Source of the DNA: Coccinella septempunctata
Taxonomy: Eukaryota; Arthropoda; Insecta; Coleoptera; Coccinellidae
DNA length: 64,000 nucleotides
Reading direction: 5' to 3'
Assembly: GCF_907165205.1 (NCBI RefSeq)
Contig: NC_058197.1
Span: 13,155,266 to 13,219,265, forward strand
Shown: piece after piece, positions 10,674 to 22,700 of the stretch
Layout: each line of letters opens with the position of its first letter
Numbering within the stretch: position 1 is the first letter of the stretch
The notes under the pieces: generated by a model
Database searches by the model: none
Told to the model about the DNA's origin: nothing
The model's input: only the letters and a program-made list of their open reading frames with translations
Translations under genes and position numbers: made by a program

Positions 10674-12839
10674 ATGCCAAAGACTTGGGAAGATTTAGGT
10701 GTACCTCTTCAAGATGAAGTCAAAGAGGCAATTAAGTCACTCAATTTTCCCTACATGACCCCTATCCAAGGTGCCACTATACCTTTATTGCTTAAACAGA
10801 AAGATGTTGCGGCAGAAGCTGTTACAGGTAGGAATAAATTTAAAAACATAATCTGAAACCATACTTACAATAGCAGCATCCGCATATTTTAGGATCTGGA
10901 AAAACTTTGGCATTTCTCATACCATTATTAGAGATTTTGAAGAGGAGAGAAGTCGAGCAGAAATGGAAGAAGCATAACGTTGGTTCTATAGTTATTTCTC
11001 CTACAAGAGAACTGGCACTCCAAATAAGTGAAGTTTTGAACCAATTGTTGAAACATGTGAAGGTTGTATTCACCTTCGTCAATACCATAAAGCATTTGTC
11101 GAAACAATTATATTTTTCAGGGCCTCAGTGCTGCCCTATTTGTGGGTGGGAACAGTGTTGAAGAGGATGTAAGAAACTTTAGACAAAATGGAGCTAATAT
11201 TATAATATGTACTCCAGGAAGGATGGAAGATTTGTTAACGAGAAAAATTGACATCAACCTACCGCATGCAGTAAAGACAATCGTGAGTGATCAGGACATT
11301 TATTGTTCAATCCAGTTAATCAATGTAAGAAATTTTTTAAGGAATTGTTAGTTTTGGACGAGGCTGATAAACTTCTAGATCTAGGTTTCAGTATAACATT
11401 AAATACAATATTCAGCTATTTACCTAGACAGAGAAGAACGGGATTGTTCTCAGCTACTCAGACAAAAGAGATGGAGGATTTGATGAGGGCCGGACTCAGG
11501 AATCCAGTTCTAGTCAGTGTTTCAGCAAAGATGGCTCAAAGTACACCAAAATCGTTGTCAAACTACTATATTGTTACCAAGAATAATGGTTAGTGCAATA
11601 AGCGTTATTTCTGCATTTTTATTAATATAAATATCTCTTTCTAGGGAAATTGGCATCTCTCATTTCTTTTATAGAAAGAAGAGATATCCAAAAAGCAATA
11701 TTATTTTTGCCTACTTGTGCAATTGTTGATTATTGGTCTTACATATTTCCTCTACTAATTCCTGAGAAACTGGGGCTTCCAATTTTTGCAATTCACGGGA
11801 AAATGAAGGAGAAAAGGAACAAAGTATTGGAGAGCTTCAGAAAAGCTGAGAAAGGTATTATACTGTGTACTGACGTGATGGCTAGAGGGATTGATATACC
11901 AGAAGTAAGAATTTTGCTGAGTAGATTTGAAGGATTTTTTATATTTTCTTTCACCTTTTTTCAGATTGATTGGGTCTTGCAGTGGGATCCCCCAATGAAT
12001 GCGAGTGCCTTTGTACACAGAATCGGCAGGACTGCTCGGCAAGGTAATGAGGGATCCTCCCTCTTACTATTGTATGAAAATGAAGAAGATTATGTGAAAT
12101 TTATCGAGAGAAACCAAAGAGTATTCTTGACACCACTCGAAGATGAAGTTTCAGATGAAAGGGTTTGTATTGTACTCAAAAAGTTTCATGTCCATGACAA
12201 AATCCTAACTCCACTTTTCAGATAGATAAATACATCGAAATAATAAGAAATTTTCTAATGAAAGATAGGGCTATGATGGATATGGGCACCAAAGCATTCG
12301 TATCACATATTAGAGCATATTCTAAGCATGAATGTTCTTTATTACTCCAAGTAAAGGTGAGTTATTACGAAATAATTTCAGAGCAAATTTATAATTGGGA
12401 CATTTCAACTGTAGAAATTGCCACTCGGAGCCATGGCTTTAACCTATGGTCTTCTACAAATGCCAAAAATGCCTGAATTGAAAAATAGGGATATATCAGA
12501 TTTTCGTACTATAGAGAATTTTGATTCCAACAGTGTGGCTTATAAAGATGCAAAGAAGGAAAAAAGCAGACTGGAAAAATTAGAAGAATATAGAAAAACT
12601 GGTAATTTTTTTTAGAACATAACTTGTTTTATGTGTGTTTTGAATGTAAGTGGATTATATAATAACTTTTGTTAGGACATTGGCCGGGGTTCAAGAAAAT
12701 CCAAAAGAAAGCAGTTCCTTGGTCTAAGACCAAACTCTCGAAAGAAGAAAGAAAAGAAAAAAGACAAAAAAGAAAATTGAAGGCTGAAAACAAGATCATG
12801 AAAAAAAGGAAAATAAGTGCAGATGGTGCAGCACAGTAG
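10674..12839 (+). CDS. DDX55: ATP-dependent RNA helicase DDX55 / SPB4 type
   Basis: Nucleolar DEAD-box helicase; yeast Spb4 and human DDX55 act in large ribosomal subunit assembly. Nine exons: 10674-10827, 10893-11062, 11121-11282, 11342-11588, 11645-11904, 11965-12162, 12222-12356, 12415-12601, 12676-12839. All introns are GT-AG and 55-75 bp, and the joined frame is 1677 nt, 558 residues. Motifs in order: Q motif ending TPIQ (29-32), AVTGSGKT (49-56), PTREL (88-92), TPGR (139-142), DEAD (168-171), SAT (199-201), a restriction-helicase half with ARGID, and HRIGRTAR (349-356). The SPB4-type C-terminal extension includes LLQMPKMPEL, and a Lys/Arg-rich tail follows, as in DDX55. The start ATG sits just before KTWEDLG, the usual family N-terminus. 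All catalytic motifs are intact, so the gene looks functional. It converges on mRpL30. Confidence 0.95.
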
Positions 12840-12924
12840 GTGCTCGATAATCGGGCAGTGAGTTACTCACTGAGAAAAAATTGTAACATAGATTTGTAAA
12901 GCAAAAATTTTTATTAGTTTATAT

Positions 12925-12930
12925 AATAAA
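12925..12930 (+). terminator. Poly(A) signal of the helicase gene
   Basis: An AATAAA hexamer lies 86 bp after the TAG stop codon, with no better candidate between. Confidence 0.6.
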
Positions 12931-13094
12931 TTTTCATGAAACTTTCATTTTTAAGTCGAACATCTTCACCTTTGTGGCCCCCTCTTTTAAGTCGGGAAAT
13001 ATTTGACTAACAGGAGTGAGAGGTTAAAAGAAAATTCGATTGTAATAATGATTCTAAAAAATCTGAAAAACTAGAGGAGTTCAATCACAATACC

Positions 13095-13100
13095 TTTATT
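13095..13100 (-). terminator. Poly(A) signal of mRpL30
   Basis: TTTATT on the plus strand is AATAAA on the minus strand. It lies about 10 bp after the mRpL30 stop, giving a very short 3' UTR. About 165 bp separate it from the helicase signal, so the two convergent 3' ends need not overlap. Confidence 0.5.
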
Positions 13101-13109
13101 CTACATTAA

Positions 13110-13634
13110 TTACACATCACCCCAACCACTCAGCCATTTTGATCTAGAATTTCGTCTCAACGTATTACCATCTAATCGTTTCACATCCTCCTTAAATTTC
13201 TGACTCAGAAGTTGCTTATCTTCTGAAACATTATGCGAGACAATCAATTCCCCATTCTCCTTCAAATACGTTCCATTTACGTCTGTGGGAAAACCATTTG
13301 GAAAAGTTACTGGTTTTATTTCAATTAAATGTTTAATTTTCCATAACTTCATTATTGTTTCGGGCATATTTTTTAGAATTACAACGTCGCTCAGTTTAGT
13401 GTCCAGTTTGAAGTCTCGCAATATTGATTTCTCGTAGTAAGGTACACCCTTTAGAGGTTTTATACGCTGCACTCTGAATAATTTCGAAGGTTCATAGGGT
13501 GGATCTTGAAAGTCAGGCTTACTCGGGTAATACTTGAAACCTGGATATTGAATGTATTCTCCATCCCACACGTATTTCTTCTTTCCAACAAATCGTTTGG
13601 TGATATTCAGGAGATTTAATGGTCTGAGCAACAT
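13110..13634 (-). CDS. mRpL30: Mitochondrial large-subunit ribosomal protein L30 (uL30m)
   Basis: Nuclear-encoded protein of the mitochondrial 39S ribosomal subunit. A single uninterrupted frame of 174 residues begins MLLRPLNLL, an Arg-containing, acid-free start typical of a mitochondrial targeting peptide. Family features follow: KKYVWDGEYIQYPGFKYYP (about 19-37), then LFRVQRIKPLKGVPYYEKSIL, the metazoan version of the L30 core, then KNMPETIMKLWKIKHLIEIKP (about 87-107). Length fits animal MRPL30. No intron is visible. The gene is convergent with the helicase and divergent from RanBP1, so it probably shares a bidirectional promoter with the latter. The identification rests on recognised family text, with no search done. 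Confidence 0.9.
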   Translation of the reverse strand: MLLRPLNLLNITKRFVGKKKYVWDGEYIQYPGFKYYPSKPDFQDPPYEPSKLFRVQRIKPLKGVPYYEKSILRDFKLDTKLSDVVILKNMPETIMKLWKIKHLIEIKPVTFPNGFPTDVNGTYLKENGELIVSHNVSEDKQLLSQKFKEDVKRLDGNTLRRNSRSKWLSGWGDV

Positions 13635-14078
13635 TTTATTGATATTTTACTTTCCTGTTATTTTTATTTTCGTGCTCAATTTTAAGGTTAGATAGGAACC
13701 ATAGAACAACAAAAGGGTAGAATCCAGAGATATAGTGAGTAATTCTTATTACTCCGACATCAAAGAGTAGAACAGAGTAAATCTTGACTCAAAATAAAAT
13801 TGAAGCTTTCATTATTTTCAAGCTTCGAAACCGATAGAAACCTTCTTACTCATAAGGAATTGTCAATTAAGTTCTTTAAATTGGTTCAAATTTTGATTCA
13901 ATTCATAAATTTGGATATTTAGTACTTGTCTTTTGTCTTGGTATTCTGTGGTCTTCGTTTGATTTCATATCCAAAATCCAGCATTAACTTGAGAAGTTTA
14001 AAGTTTAAAAAATAAGTACGTTAATTAATTTGCCATATCAATTATTTCCGTTTTTATTTTGGAAAACATTATTAAAAA
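13635..14078. promoter_or_regulatory. Bidirectional promoter region, mRpL30 / RanBP1
   Basis: The start codons of mRpL30 (minus) and RanBP1 (plus) are 444 bp apart with no gene or repeat between. Both are constitutive housekeeping genes, so a shared or back-to-back promoter is likely. No TATA box is evident at a useful distance from either start codon. Confidence 0.45.
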
Positions 14079-14972
14079 ATGTCAGATCCCACTGTAAGTT
14101 TCCTATCGTTATTTGGTTGTTTTTTTTCGTCTGTGTTGTTGAAACAACGTGCTTTTCATTTCCTTATAAACGAACAAATACTTCCAGAAAGAAACCGAGA
14201 CTGATAGACGATGCAGCGAATCTTCTGACTCTGAATATGATCCTCAGTACAAGCCAATCATTAGTTTACCAGAGGTTGTGGTATTGACAAACGAAGAAAA
14301 TGAAGTTGAACTTTTGAAAGTGAGAGCTAAATTGTACAGGTGGGATGCCCATGGTGATCCTGCAGAATGGAAGGTATACGTCTCAACCTAAAAACATTTA
14401 ATTTGCATTGTCGAAGGTTTCTTTGTTTTTAGGAACGTGGTACAGGAGAATTGAAGATACTTCGTCACACTGGTAATAATAATGTACGAGTTGTTATGCG
14501 AAGAGATAAAACCCTTAAAGTATGTGCCAACCATTTCATTGTACCTTGGTTGGAGTTGAGCCCAAAATCTGGTACTGACAAAGCTTTCGTTTATAGTGTC
14601 ATTGCTGATTTTGCAGATGAACAAGCTAAAAGTGAAACGTTTGCTGTGAAATTTGGAAATGTAGAAAGTGAGTACATCCTTGATATCTCAAACAACTGAA
14701 GATATGGGGATGAACATTTTCAAAAAGCATCATTATATTATGCTATTTATTCCTCAGATGCGAATTTGTTCAAATCGAAATTTGAAGAGGCAAAGGAGAT
14801 TGTTAAAACCAAATGTAGTCTTTATAATGGAGAAGATGATAAGGAGCAAAGTGGAGATGAAAGTGAGGAGACCAGTGATGAAGAAGATGAAAAAAAAGAT
14901 GATACTATAGAAGTGCAGAAGAAACTTTCAGAGCTAGAAGTCACTAAGAAAGAGGAAAAGTCTGAGGAATAG
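14079..14972 (+). CDS. RanBP1: Ran-specific GTPase-activating protein (Ran-binding protein 1)
   Basis: Cytoplasmic co-activator of RanGAP that binds Ran-GTP through one Ran-binding (pleckstrin-fold) domain and releases export complexes. Four exons: 14079-14093, 14188-14373, 14433-14667, 14758-14972, giving 651 nt and 216 residues. The first coding exon holds only five codons (MSDPT). The Ran-binding domain (about residues 40-170) shows the family text KVRAKLYRWD, EWKERGTGELKILRH and VVMRRDKTLKVCANH, then W in VPWLELSP, and ends with ETFAVKFGNVENANLFKSKFEEA. The acidic, Lys-rich tail (DESEETSDEEDEKKDD) matches insect and vertebrate RanBP1. Length is normal. A poly(A) signal AATAAA is at 15202-15207. 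Head-to-head with mRpL30 and in tandem with the next gene, about 465 bp away. Confidence 0.95.
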
Positions 14973-15201
14973 CACATGTCTTAAGAGTTTTTTACATATT
15001 GTTGCAGTTTCTTAAAATTCTCAAGATAATTTCTTTATACAATTTTACCTTTATGAAAGTGGGATATAAAATATCGCATGTTTTCTTGACATTCCAATTG
15101 TAATTTGGCTAAAAAATGTAATATTTTTATATTGAATGCTATCAGTTTATTGATTATAAAACTTTTTTTCGTAGATTTAATGAATTAAGGAATGAAGAAA
15201 C

Positions 15202-15207
15202 AATAAA
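15202..15207 (+). terminator. Poly(A) signal of RanBP1
   Basis: An AATAAA hexamer about 230 bp after the RanBP1 stop, followed by a T/G-rich stretch (TTTTGTTTTATTTGTTGTTT), as expected downstream of a cleavage site. Confidence 0.6.
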
Positions 15208-15437
15208 AGTTATGTACTTGAACTGTTTTGTTTTATTTGTTGTTTGTTCATAACTTTTTGCCGGTTGCTTAAAACAAAGGAAATCATCAAGAAAAGAGTA
15301 CAAAAAAGTAGAGTAGTGTAGAAAGAAGAAGATACTTCACTCAGTGTTTTCGTAATGCGTTTCTGTGGTTCATGGTTGTCAAACCATACCTAACCTCACA
15401 TAAATTTGAGGTTAGAGGAAGGGAAAATCTCAGGTAA

Positions 15438-16079
15438 ATGATGGGAATAGTTACTAGCACTTCTTACCTAGCGGTTTTCAGCGCTGGAACTCTAGTAGGA
15501 ATAACTTCTACTTTGACGTTACTTAAATTCTTGCCAAGAATAAGGAAAAAAGGCTACAAGCAGTGGGAGAAAGGACAAGAAGAAAAATTCGAGGTTACTA
15601 TTCAGTTTTAAGTGAAAAAACTATTAATGTTGAGGACGGTTTTCTTTTAGTTTGAGCCCATATCGGCAAATGATGAATATAGATTAATTTTAGCAGTGCG
15701 GAATGATTTGAAAATGCAGAAAGGTAAAATAGCAGCACAGTGTGGTCATGCTTCGGTAGCTGCATACGCCAAAGTTCTGCACGAAAGACCAGATTTGTTA
15801 CCTCTATGGTATCGACAAGGTTTAAAGTTGTCCTAGTCGACCTCATTCAAGATTAATGAATGTATACTTTTAGGTGGTACTAAAATAGCAGTTAAAATAG
15901 ATTCAGAAGCTGAGCTATTCAAGTTAGTTGAAGAAGCTAAAAAACTAGACGTTTTAACTAGTGTTGTCAGGGATGCAGGACAAACACAGGTAGCGCCAGG
16001 TACAAGAACAGTGATAGCTGTTGGACCTGCACCTAAAAGTATTCTGGATAAAATAACTGGAAATTTGAAATTACTGTGA
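15438..16079 (+). CDS. PTRH2: Peptidyl-tRNA hydrolase 2, mitochondrial type (PTRH2/Bit1)
   Basis: Hydrolyses peptidyl-tRNA to free tRNA and peptide; the vertebrate protein sits on the outer mitochondrial membrane. Three exons: 15438-15593, 15651-15819, 15874-16079, giving 531 nt and 176 residues. Exon 1 encodes a hydrophobic anchor (about residues 5-32), then a basic stretch with RIRKKGYKQWEKG. The Pth2 domain runs from about residue 60 to the end. It has LAVRNDLKMQKGKIAAQCGHA (66-86), with the conserved Lys, Gln and His, then GTKIAVK (110-116), DAGQTQVAPGT (142-152) with the conserved Asp, and a GP near the C-terminus. Two adjacent ATG codons (15438 and 15441) could both start translation. 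All family residues are present and it looks functional. Poly(A) signal AATAAA at 16243-16248. Confidence 0.95.
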
Positions 16080-16242
16080 TTATTTTGTTTGTCAACAAAT
16101 ACTGCCAAGCAAGTTTGCTAGTTTAGAAATCCTGAGGGTTTTATAGATGACCAATCATTGATGTTACATGTTGAGATTCTGTTCATCATATTATACTTCA
16201 TTTGTGAACATGTAGGTTCACATTTTGTAAAAAAAACACTAT

Positions 16243-16248
16243 AATAAA
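16243..16248 (+). terminator. Poly(A) signal of PTRH2
   Basis: An AATAAA hexamer about 165 bp after the stop codon, within an A-rich stretch. Confidence 0.55.
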
Positions 16249-16259
16249 AAATTATAAGT

Positions 16260-19200
16260 TGTAGAGCGCCCTCTTACTTTTCTACTCTATACTAAGCAAG
16301 TTGGAAATGCCCAATAACAAAAATGAGAGCGATTTTTTTAATGGCATTGCGGTGTTTTATTTTGAGGTTTGTGCGATTTTTCAGATTTCTGCTTTTGTAC
16401 ATTGAATATTAAAAAGGAATTCAACAAAACTTACAGGTTTCTATACGTTGGAGCCTTCACTAAATTATCGGAAACTATTCACTTATGTGAACGCATAACA
16501 CCTACTTACGTGTTTGACGTCTAGAGGCCGGTCAATACAAAATAAGTTTTTTACCTTCATCAATTTGTTTTTATATAGTTAACAACTATTTTCAATTGAC
16601 GATTTATTTTTCAACAAATAATTCATAGGAAAACTCAAATCTTACCATTCTTCAAATTTGTAATGAATTTCAAATTTTTTGAGAGATTAGTTCACTACTT
16701 GTTTTAAACAATATTATTTCAACTTTCAAAACATTCAACAGTCCATCTGCGCAATAATCCATTCTTCATGAGAAACTAATTCATTATGTTCATTTTGTTT
16801 CTGTAAACAGAATGATTATTTCATCAATTATCATATTTTTCGATTTCCCACCAGAAAGTTCCGCGACAGAAAAAAATATGAGCTCAAATGGAACTTGAAA
16901 CATAAATTAAATATTTACCCTTCAATGAATAAACGAAAGAATTTTTCAGTTCCACAAAAAAGTTGACAACATTCAAAAGCTGAAATGTCTTGAATATCAT
17001 TTTATTTTACATTGAACATTATCATAACATTAATAGTTCAAGACATCAATAAGTTTAAATTTAAATTATTATCTCTAGGGTGCAATTGAGATGCTTAAAA
17101 TACACGTGAACGTACAGAAATTTATCCGAGAAATAAAATATAAATTTTGGAAAAATATATAACCACTGTTTTCATTTTCTACGACATCAACAAACAAATG
17201 TGAATGAAATTAATTGTTCTGATAATCCTTATTTCATGTGTGTACTTTATTCAAATTTGAGATGCCTCAGTTTATCTGTAATTTTTGAAATTCCAATGCT
17301 TTGAAGTACGATTTTTGAAGAACTATTAGTTAGTTTGTCTACCTGTTATGTTTTTCATGACAATAATTTGAATAAAGTATTGTTCCAATTTTCTCAAGTA
17401 GACCTGAATTGAGAGGATTTTTGTCGCAGTTTTCGATGAAATTAGTCTCCATTTAACCTTTCCAAATAAGGGTACCTATTTGTTCTTGACCTGTGGGGTT
17501 TCACACCCCAATTTAATTTTTTCTCTCACGCGTGAATAGTCCGCTAAAACAGGATTTCTATGAAAAAGGACGAATAAGTTTCTTAGAATCAGAATAAAAG
17601 CTTAGTTATTATTCTCAAATGAAATTATAATCGGTGAAATGATTAATAGAATCATTATATGTGCTGCTGTTTCAATTGGTTCAAGGCGGTTTAAAATTGA
17701 TCAAGTCATCAACCACCAATCCCTCAATTCAAGAAAACTAAATAAAAAAAATTCTCAACAGGAAAAATCAACATTTTACTCTTAAACTATTCTTCTCCAT
17801 TTTCCATTTTACTTTCTCTTATAAACAACACACTTTTTACACTCCTTAAATGTTAAACCTTCTATGTACAATTGACTAAAGCATTATTTCTTCAGTACGA
17901 AATTATCACAGTTATATAAACATTATATGATAAAAAATACCTACTGCGAAAAAAAAACTCGAAATATTTTCCCTTGTTTCCGACGCCAGCACCCAAAAAA
18001 AAATTCCACCGAATCCCATATGCGAAAATTTGAGATTTTCTAACGAAACTTGAAGAATGAGACGAATTCCAGAATAAAAATCTGAATTTCCATTTTTCCA
18101 ATCCTAAAAGAATGAAAAATAACAGAAGTAAAATAAAGTGAGATACTTTTAATTTCATAAAGTATGTAACAAAAACCAAATATTTCTTCTATAAATACAA
18201 CATTTTCTGTATAACTCAGATCACAAAGCCATTTTACAAAAAAAAAAACAGATACCTACATTGAAACTTAACATGACCCTATAACAAGTTAAAGCTTGTC
18301 AAAAATCGGCAAATCCCAAACAAAGGGGCGGTTTATTTTCATTTCGAATTTGCCGACAAGTTCTATAGAATACAGTATTCCATTCTTTTCCAAATTTTCG
18401 GATTATAGCCAAGAGAGAAAAAAACTACTGATAAGACATTAAGCTTAGTAGAGACATTATCCACTTTTCAATATGAAAAACATCAAATGTGAACATATTC
18501 AATAAGGACGTCAATATTTTTTTTATTATCAACCTCTTCAATGATAATATATTTGAAGGTGAACACTTGTACCATTTATAATTAGATGTTTAAATGAATG
18601 TTCGACAATGAAATCAGTATTTTAAAGGTGTCCAGTAAAGTAACAACTGGGAATAGTACTCTCGAAACCTAATATAACTATTTGCACTTTTTACTTAAAC
18701 TATAACTGAGCATGATTCGATATTTTCACCAAGTAAAAGAAAAAAATCGATATAAATTAAATTGAGCTCAATAAACCCTTTCGGGAACAAAAATTCCGCG
18801 AAAATAAATTAATAATATACCTACTATATTCACAAAAACTATAAATTCCATTTTTATAATACCATATTGAAAATTCTTGTTCCCAAAATTTTCAAAAATT
18901 AAACTTAATTCTGTACAATTTTAAATTCAAATATACACAATGTCTTTATAATAATTCTTTCTACAAATATATTCACAGTTTCTTCGTGTAAATTTAAATA
19001 GAACCTTGTAGTAGCTGTATCCTTTCGACTTCCACTCAAAATCAATGCGAAAAAAGCATTGCTTATGTTGAATTTGTGATGTATAAAAGGGATTTCAAGA
19101 ATCCAACGATATAAAATCAATATTTTGAATGAAATATATCGGATCCATTCGATGACATTCAATGACACATCAGTCAAAATAAAACAATGACAGTTGAGGT

Positions 19201-19306
19201 TAAGTTATCAGAAGTAACCTCCACCGTTTAAATCTAAGAGATCAGAGTCGGGAGTGGAACCAGGTCGAAAAAACTGAACAATTCCAGGCGTATCGACCCC
19301 CTAGGC
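16260..19306. other. AT-rich 3' flank, probably including the rotund-like 3' UTR
   Basis: There are no convincing open frames and no recognisable transposon. The part next to 19306 must hold the 3' UTR of the minus-strand zinc-finger gene. Many AATAAA-like hexamers occur on that strand, so the 3' end cannot be placed. A small GGGGT-loop-ACCCC hairpin is near 17496-17512. Confidence 0.4.
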
Positions 19307-19779
19307 CTACTTATCTTTGAGTCCTCCCAGTATAGAATGTTCCATGAGACTAGGGTTAGGTTGGTGGGCGTAGTTCCTGATTTGATGCAACGATATGAGC
19401 TGGTTCGGGAAACCATTCGACGGTTGACTCTTGGGCAGGTCTAGACCGTTCTGCTTCTGAAAACTGAGGGCGTCATATATGTAGGGCCTGTTGGGCGCTA
19501 ACTGGTGGTGGTTCAGGTTCAGATGGCCCGACATGGAATTGATTGGGGTGAAGGCAGAGTTGGCGTTGGATTTGGAGATTGACGTGTCGTAGGGGTTCAG
19601 GTTGTTGGGCGTGCCCGTGGGCGGCGGATGGTTCTGGCTCAGTTGCTGTCTTATGATCACCAGATCTTCATTCTGTTCCAGGATTTGACGCGGTATGTCG
19701 TTGGGGTAGTCGTGCATGTTCTCCGCGCTGTCCGGACTGACCTTCGGCCAGTAGGGATGATCCAAACCTCTGTTGAGAC
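19307..19779 (-). CDS. rn: Rotund-like gene, last coding exon
   Basis: The acceptor TTGCAG precedes the exon, which completes the split Gly codon from the previous exon. It encodes GLNRGLDHPYWPKVSPDSAE, a conserved junction after the fingers, and then a Pro/Asn/His-rich tail to TAG at 19307-19309. There is no domain in the tail. Confidence 0.85.
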
Positions 19780-22700
19780 CTGCAAGAGAAATTCGGAGGT
19801 CACAAAATGGTCCGAAGAAATACTTATCAAGAAAATCAGGTCAAAATGCGAGTTCTCTGTTCTTTTTCAATTTTCCAGGGGCTTTCGCTCCTCCAGTCCG
19901 ACTACTTCCGGTGGGGGGAGAGCTCGGACAGGACTGGATTGGTTCTAACGAATTACTAAGTCTAATAAAGTTCTTCGAAAATAACAGTCCTGGGTAATAG
20001 GCCTTAATTATACACGCAATCAAGGTAAAAAAAACTATCCGCAAAAACTCTTGCGAAAACGCCAAGGCAACTCAACACTTAGTCGGTAATTAACTGAGAA
20101 ATGACTCGGTCAGGAGATGATCCTCTTTTATATCCCACCTGAGGGGAGAGGAAAAGCCGGAAAAGGAATGTCTCCATGAAAAATGCTAAGATTCGGAGAC
20201 AATATCTTTGAACAAAAACGAGGTTATATCCAAATTCACGATGATTTAACGTTGTGCTGTATCGTTTTTAGAAGTGAATGAGATCTAAAACGGTCTGAAA
20301 TGTTTACAATTCCCTACAATCTCGCGGTGTACAAACACTCAAAGACTCATCTCGAAATGAAGACGGATTTTTCCAAACAAGAATCAAACTTAATTACAGA
20401 ATTTTTTTTTAATTCAACAACAAATAAAAACATTTCGAGAAAATTCAGCGGTTGAGTGAGTATTCTTGGAATATGCATAGAAATAATTAGGCTCTTTTAT
20501 GAAAGAGCGATCACAACATTTATTATTTCGATGCATCTGTCTACTGAATTATATTTTATGTATTTTTTTTTATAGATTAATCACCCATCAATATGAACTT
20601 GCAGGAAATCATTAGGAAATGTGTGCATAACTAATTATTGCTTCTTCTCTGAAGTTTATATAATGAATACTTTGAATACCGAAAAAAAACTGCGAATTTT
20701 TTCATATAGTATTTGTTGGTTTGATGGAGATTCATATAAGTCAGAAATAATCGTAATTGAATAATGAGACTGCCGAATTTGAATAGCCGCGAAATATTTG
20801 TAGGCGACCTTGTCAATCAACGGGGCTTATCTTGATCATATTCTAATTGGCACGAATTGATTCTCATTTAAAAAAAAAATAGCTTGAGCCGAACCTGACT
20901 GTTACCTATGCGAACCTTGAAATGTTATTGCCAGATGGCGCTTAAAGTACTATCTGATGAATTTATTCCATTATCGTAAGATAATCGTAGGATAACGTAA
21001 GGAAAAGCCTCTTGTCATTAGAAAATTTGATGAATTTTTCGAGACTTCTCGAATAATACGAAGAAATACAGGGAGAGCGTTCAACTCGTATAAATATATT
21101 AGCTGTAGTTTCTTGAGGGCGAAAGAAACACTTTTTTCGTTTACCATTTTTTCCGAATCAGCTCCGTTTGCAAGATACAGGCTGTTGAAAAACCATAAAA
21201 AAGCTATTTTTAGTTCTATCTCACAAACAGTTTTATCGAATGAAATGAATTTCGGAATATAGTTTATCATTCATTCGATGAACCTTTTTCGAACACAAGA
21301 TATCATCCACGTCTTCCAGTTTCCTCATTATGACCATTACGTACCATAAAAATACCAAAAATTCAAAGAACCCAACTCTTGAAACTAAGTAAGACGCCAT
21401 CTAATGAATATTTGAACGTTTTGGAAAATAAAAGTATTCTTCATATTTTCTCGTATAATGAGCCGTTTTTGAGTAATTTGATGTTCAAAAATAAAAACTA
21501 TACTGCATTCATATTTATTTTAGCAGTCGGTTGGCCATGAAATAATTTTCTCAAGTTTTTGTAACTAGAACGGAGTAAGGTTGGCACTCATGAAATGTCG
21601 TTAATGTCATAACGCCGTTGCCACAACTAATATCAATTTTTATTACGAAAATGCCGAAAGTGATTGAAAAAAGAGACAAGGTTTCAGGAAGTGCTATTTA
21701 GAATTCAGGTCCGCTCATTCAAATAGTTATACCCTGATATTCTAAAATCCACAATACGTCAGACGGTAGCGAACATATTCAGTGTAAGAGAATTTATATG
21801 TTTCATCTGAATCTAAACGACTTATATTTCAGCTGAATATTTCCACAATCAGAAAGATTGTGAATGAAGAGGATGACAAAGAATTTCCTTCTATTGGGAG
21901 ACCCAAGAAGGTGGTGGCATTTGAGAATTTTATGTTTGAGTGAATCAATGCGAAAAGTTTACTACAGGATTTTCGATGAATGTCATCGTAGAATAAGTTC
22001 CCGAAAATTGATTTTTCTATTTTTCATTTGACTTGTCCTATACATTGTAAATGTCTTAAGGTACTAATAAATACCTAATTATTATTATTATATCAATGCA
22101 TTAAGATGAACAGCCACAAATACGCGCCAGTATTCCTGCTAGCCTGCTAATTGTATTCAAACTTTAGCCAAAGAATATAACTAATATCAACTCTCCTCAA
22201 GCTAGTGCATATTATGATATTATACTGATCTCTTATATTTTCATGCTAATAGCTGGATTTGGTATGCCTTCAATCAGTTTGTATATAAACTTCAATTGTG
22301 TTCGTCACATATTTTCCGAAGAGATTCGACATTGTGATAAAATACGTAATAACAGAAACTTTTACGTAGAACGGGCAACATAGCGTTGATTTAAAACCCA
22401 AAAATGTTTTGACAAGCTTCATAACCCCACATTTTCGTACTATACAGAGTGAAATGTGTCAAATTTCCATGGCCAACCGACTGCTAAAATAAAAGTGAAT
22501 GAAGTATATCTATGATATTCGGAAAATCCGGTACTTTGGCTGAATGCAACTCTGTTTAAAAGATCCACAGATGTGTAGTGTCATAGATTCAGCTTGTTAT
22601 TCTGAAGGGAATTTTGTTTCTCTAGGATTGGCATACCTCATTATGAAATCTTAAAATGGCTATATCTTTTTATCAGGGCTGAATCGGAAAAAATGGTATA

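Noticed and set aside
14030..14287. 85-codon frame spanning the RanBP1 first intron
   Set aside because: It reads through the GTAAGT donor and out of frame with the Ran-binding domain. The spliced model is better.
16260..19306. tRNA or other RNA genes in the long gap
   Set aside because: No cloverleaf-like stem set or internal A/B box pair was found by eye.
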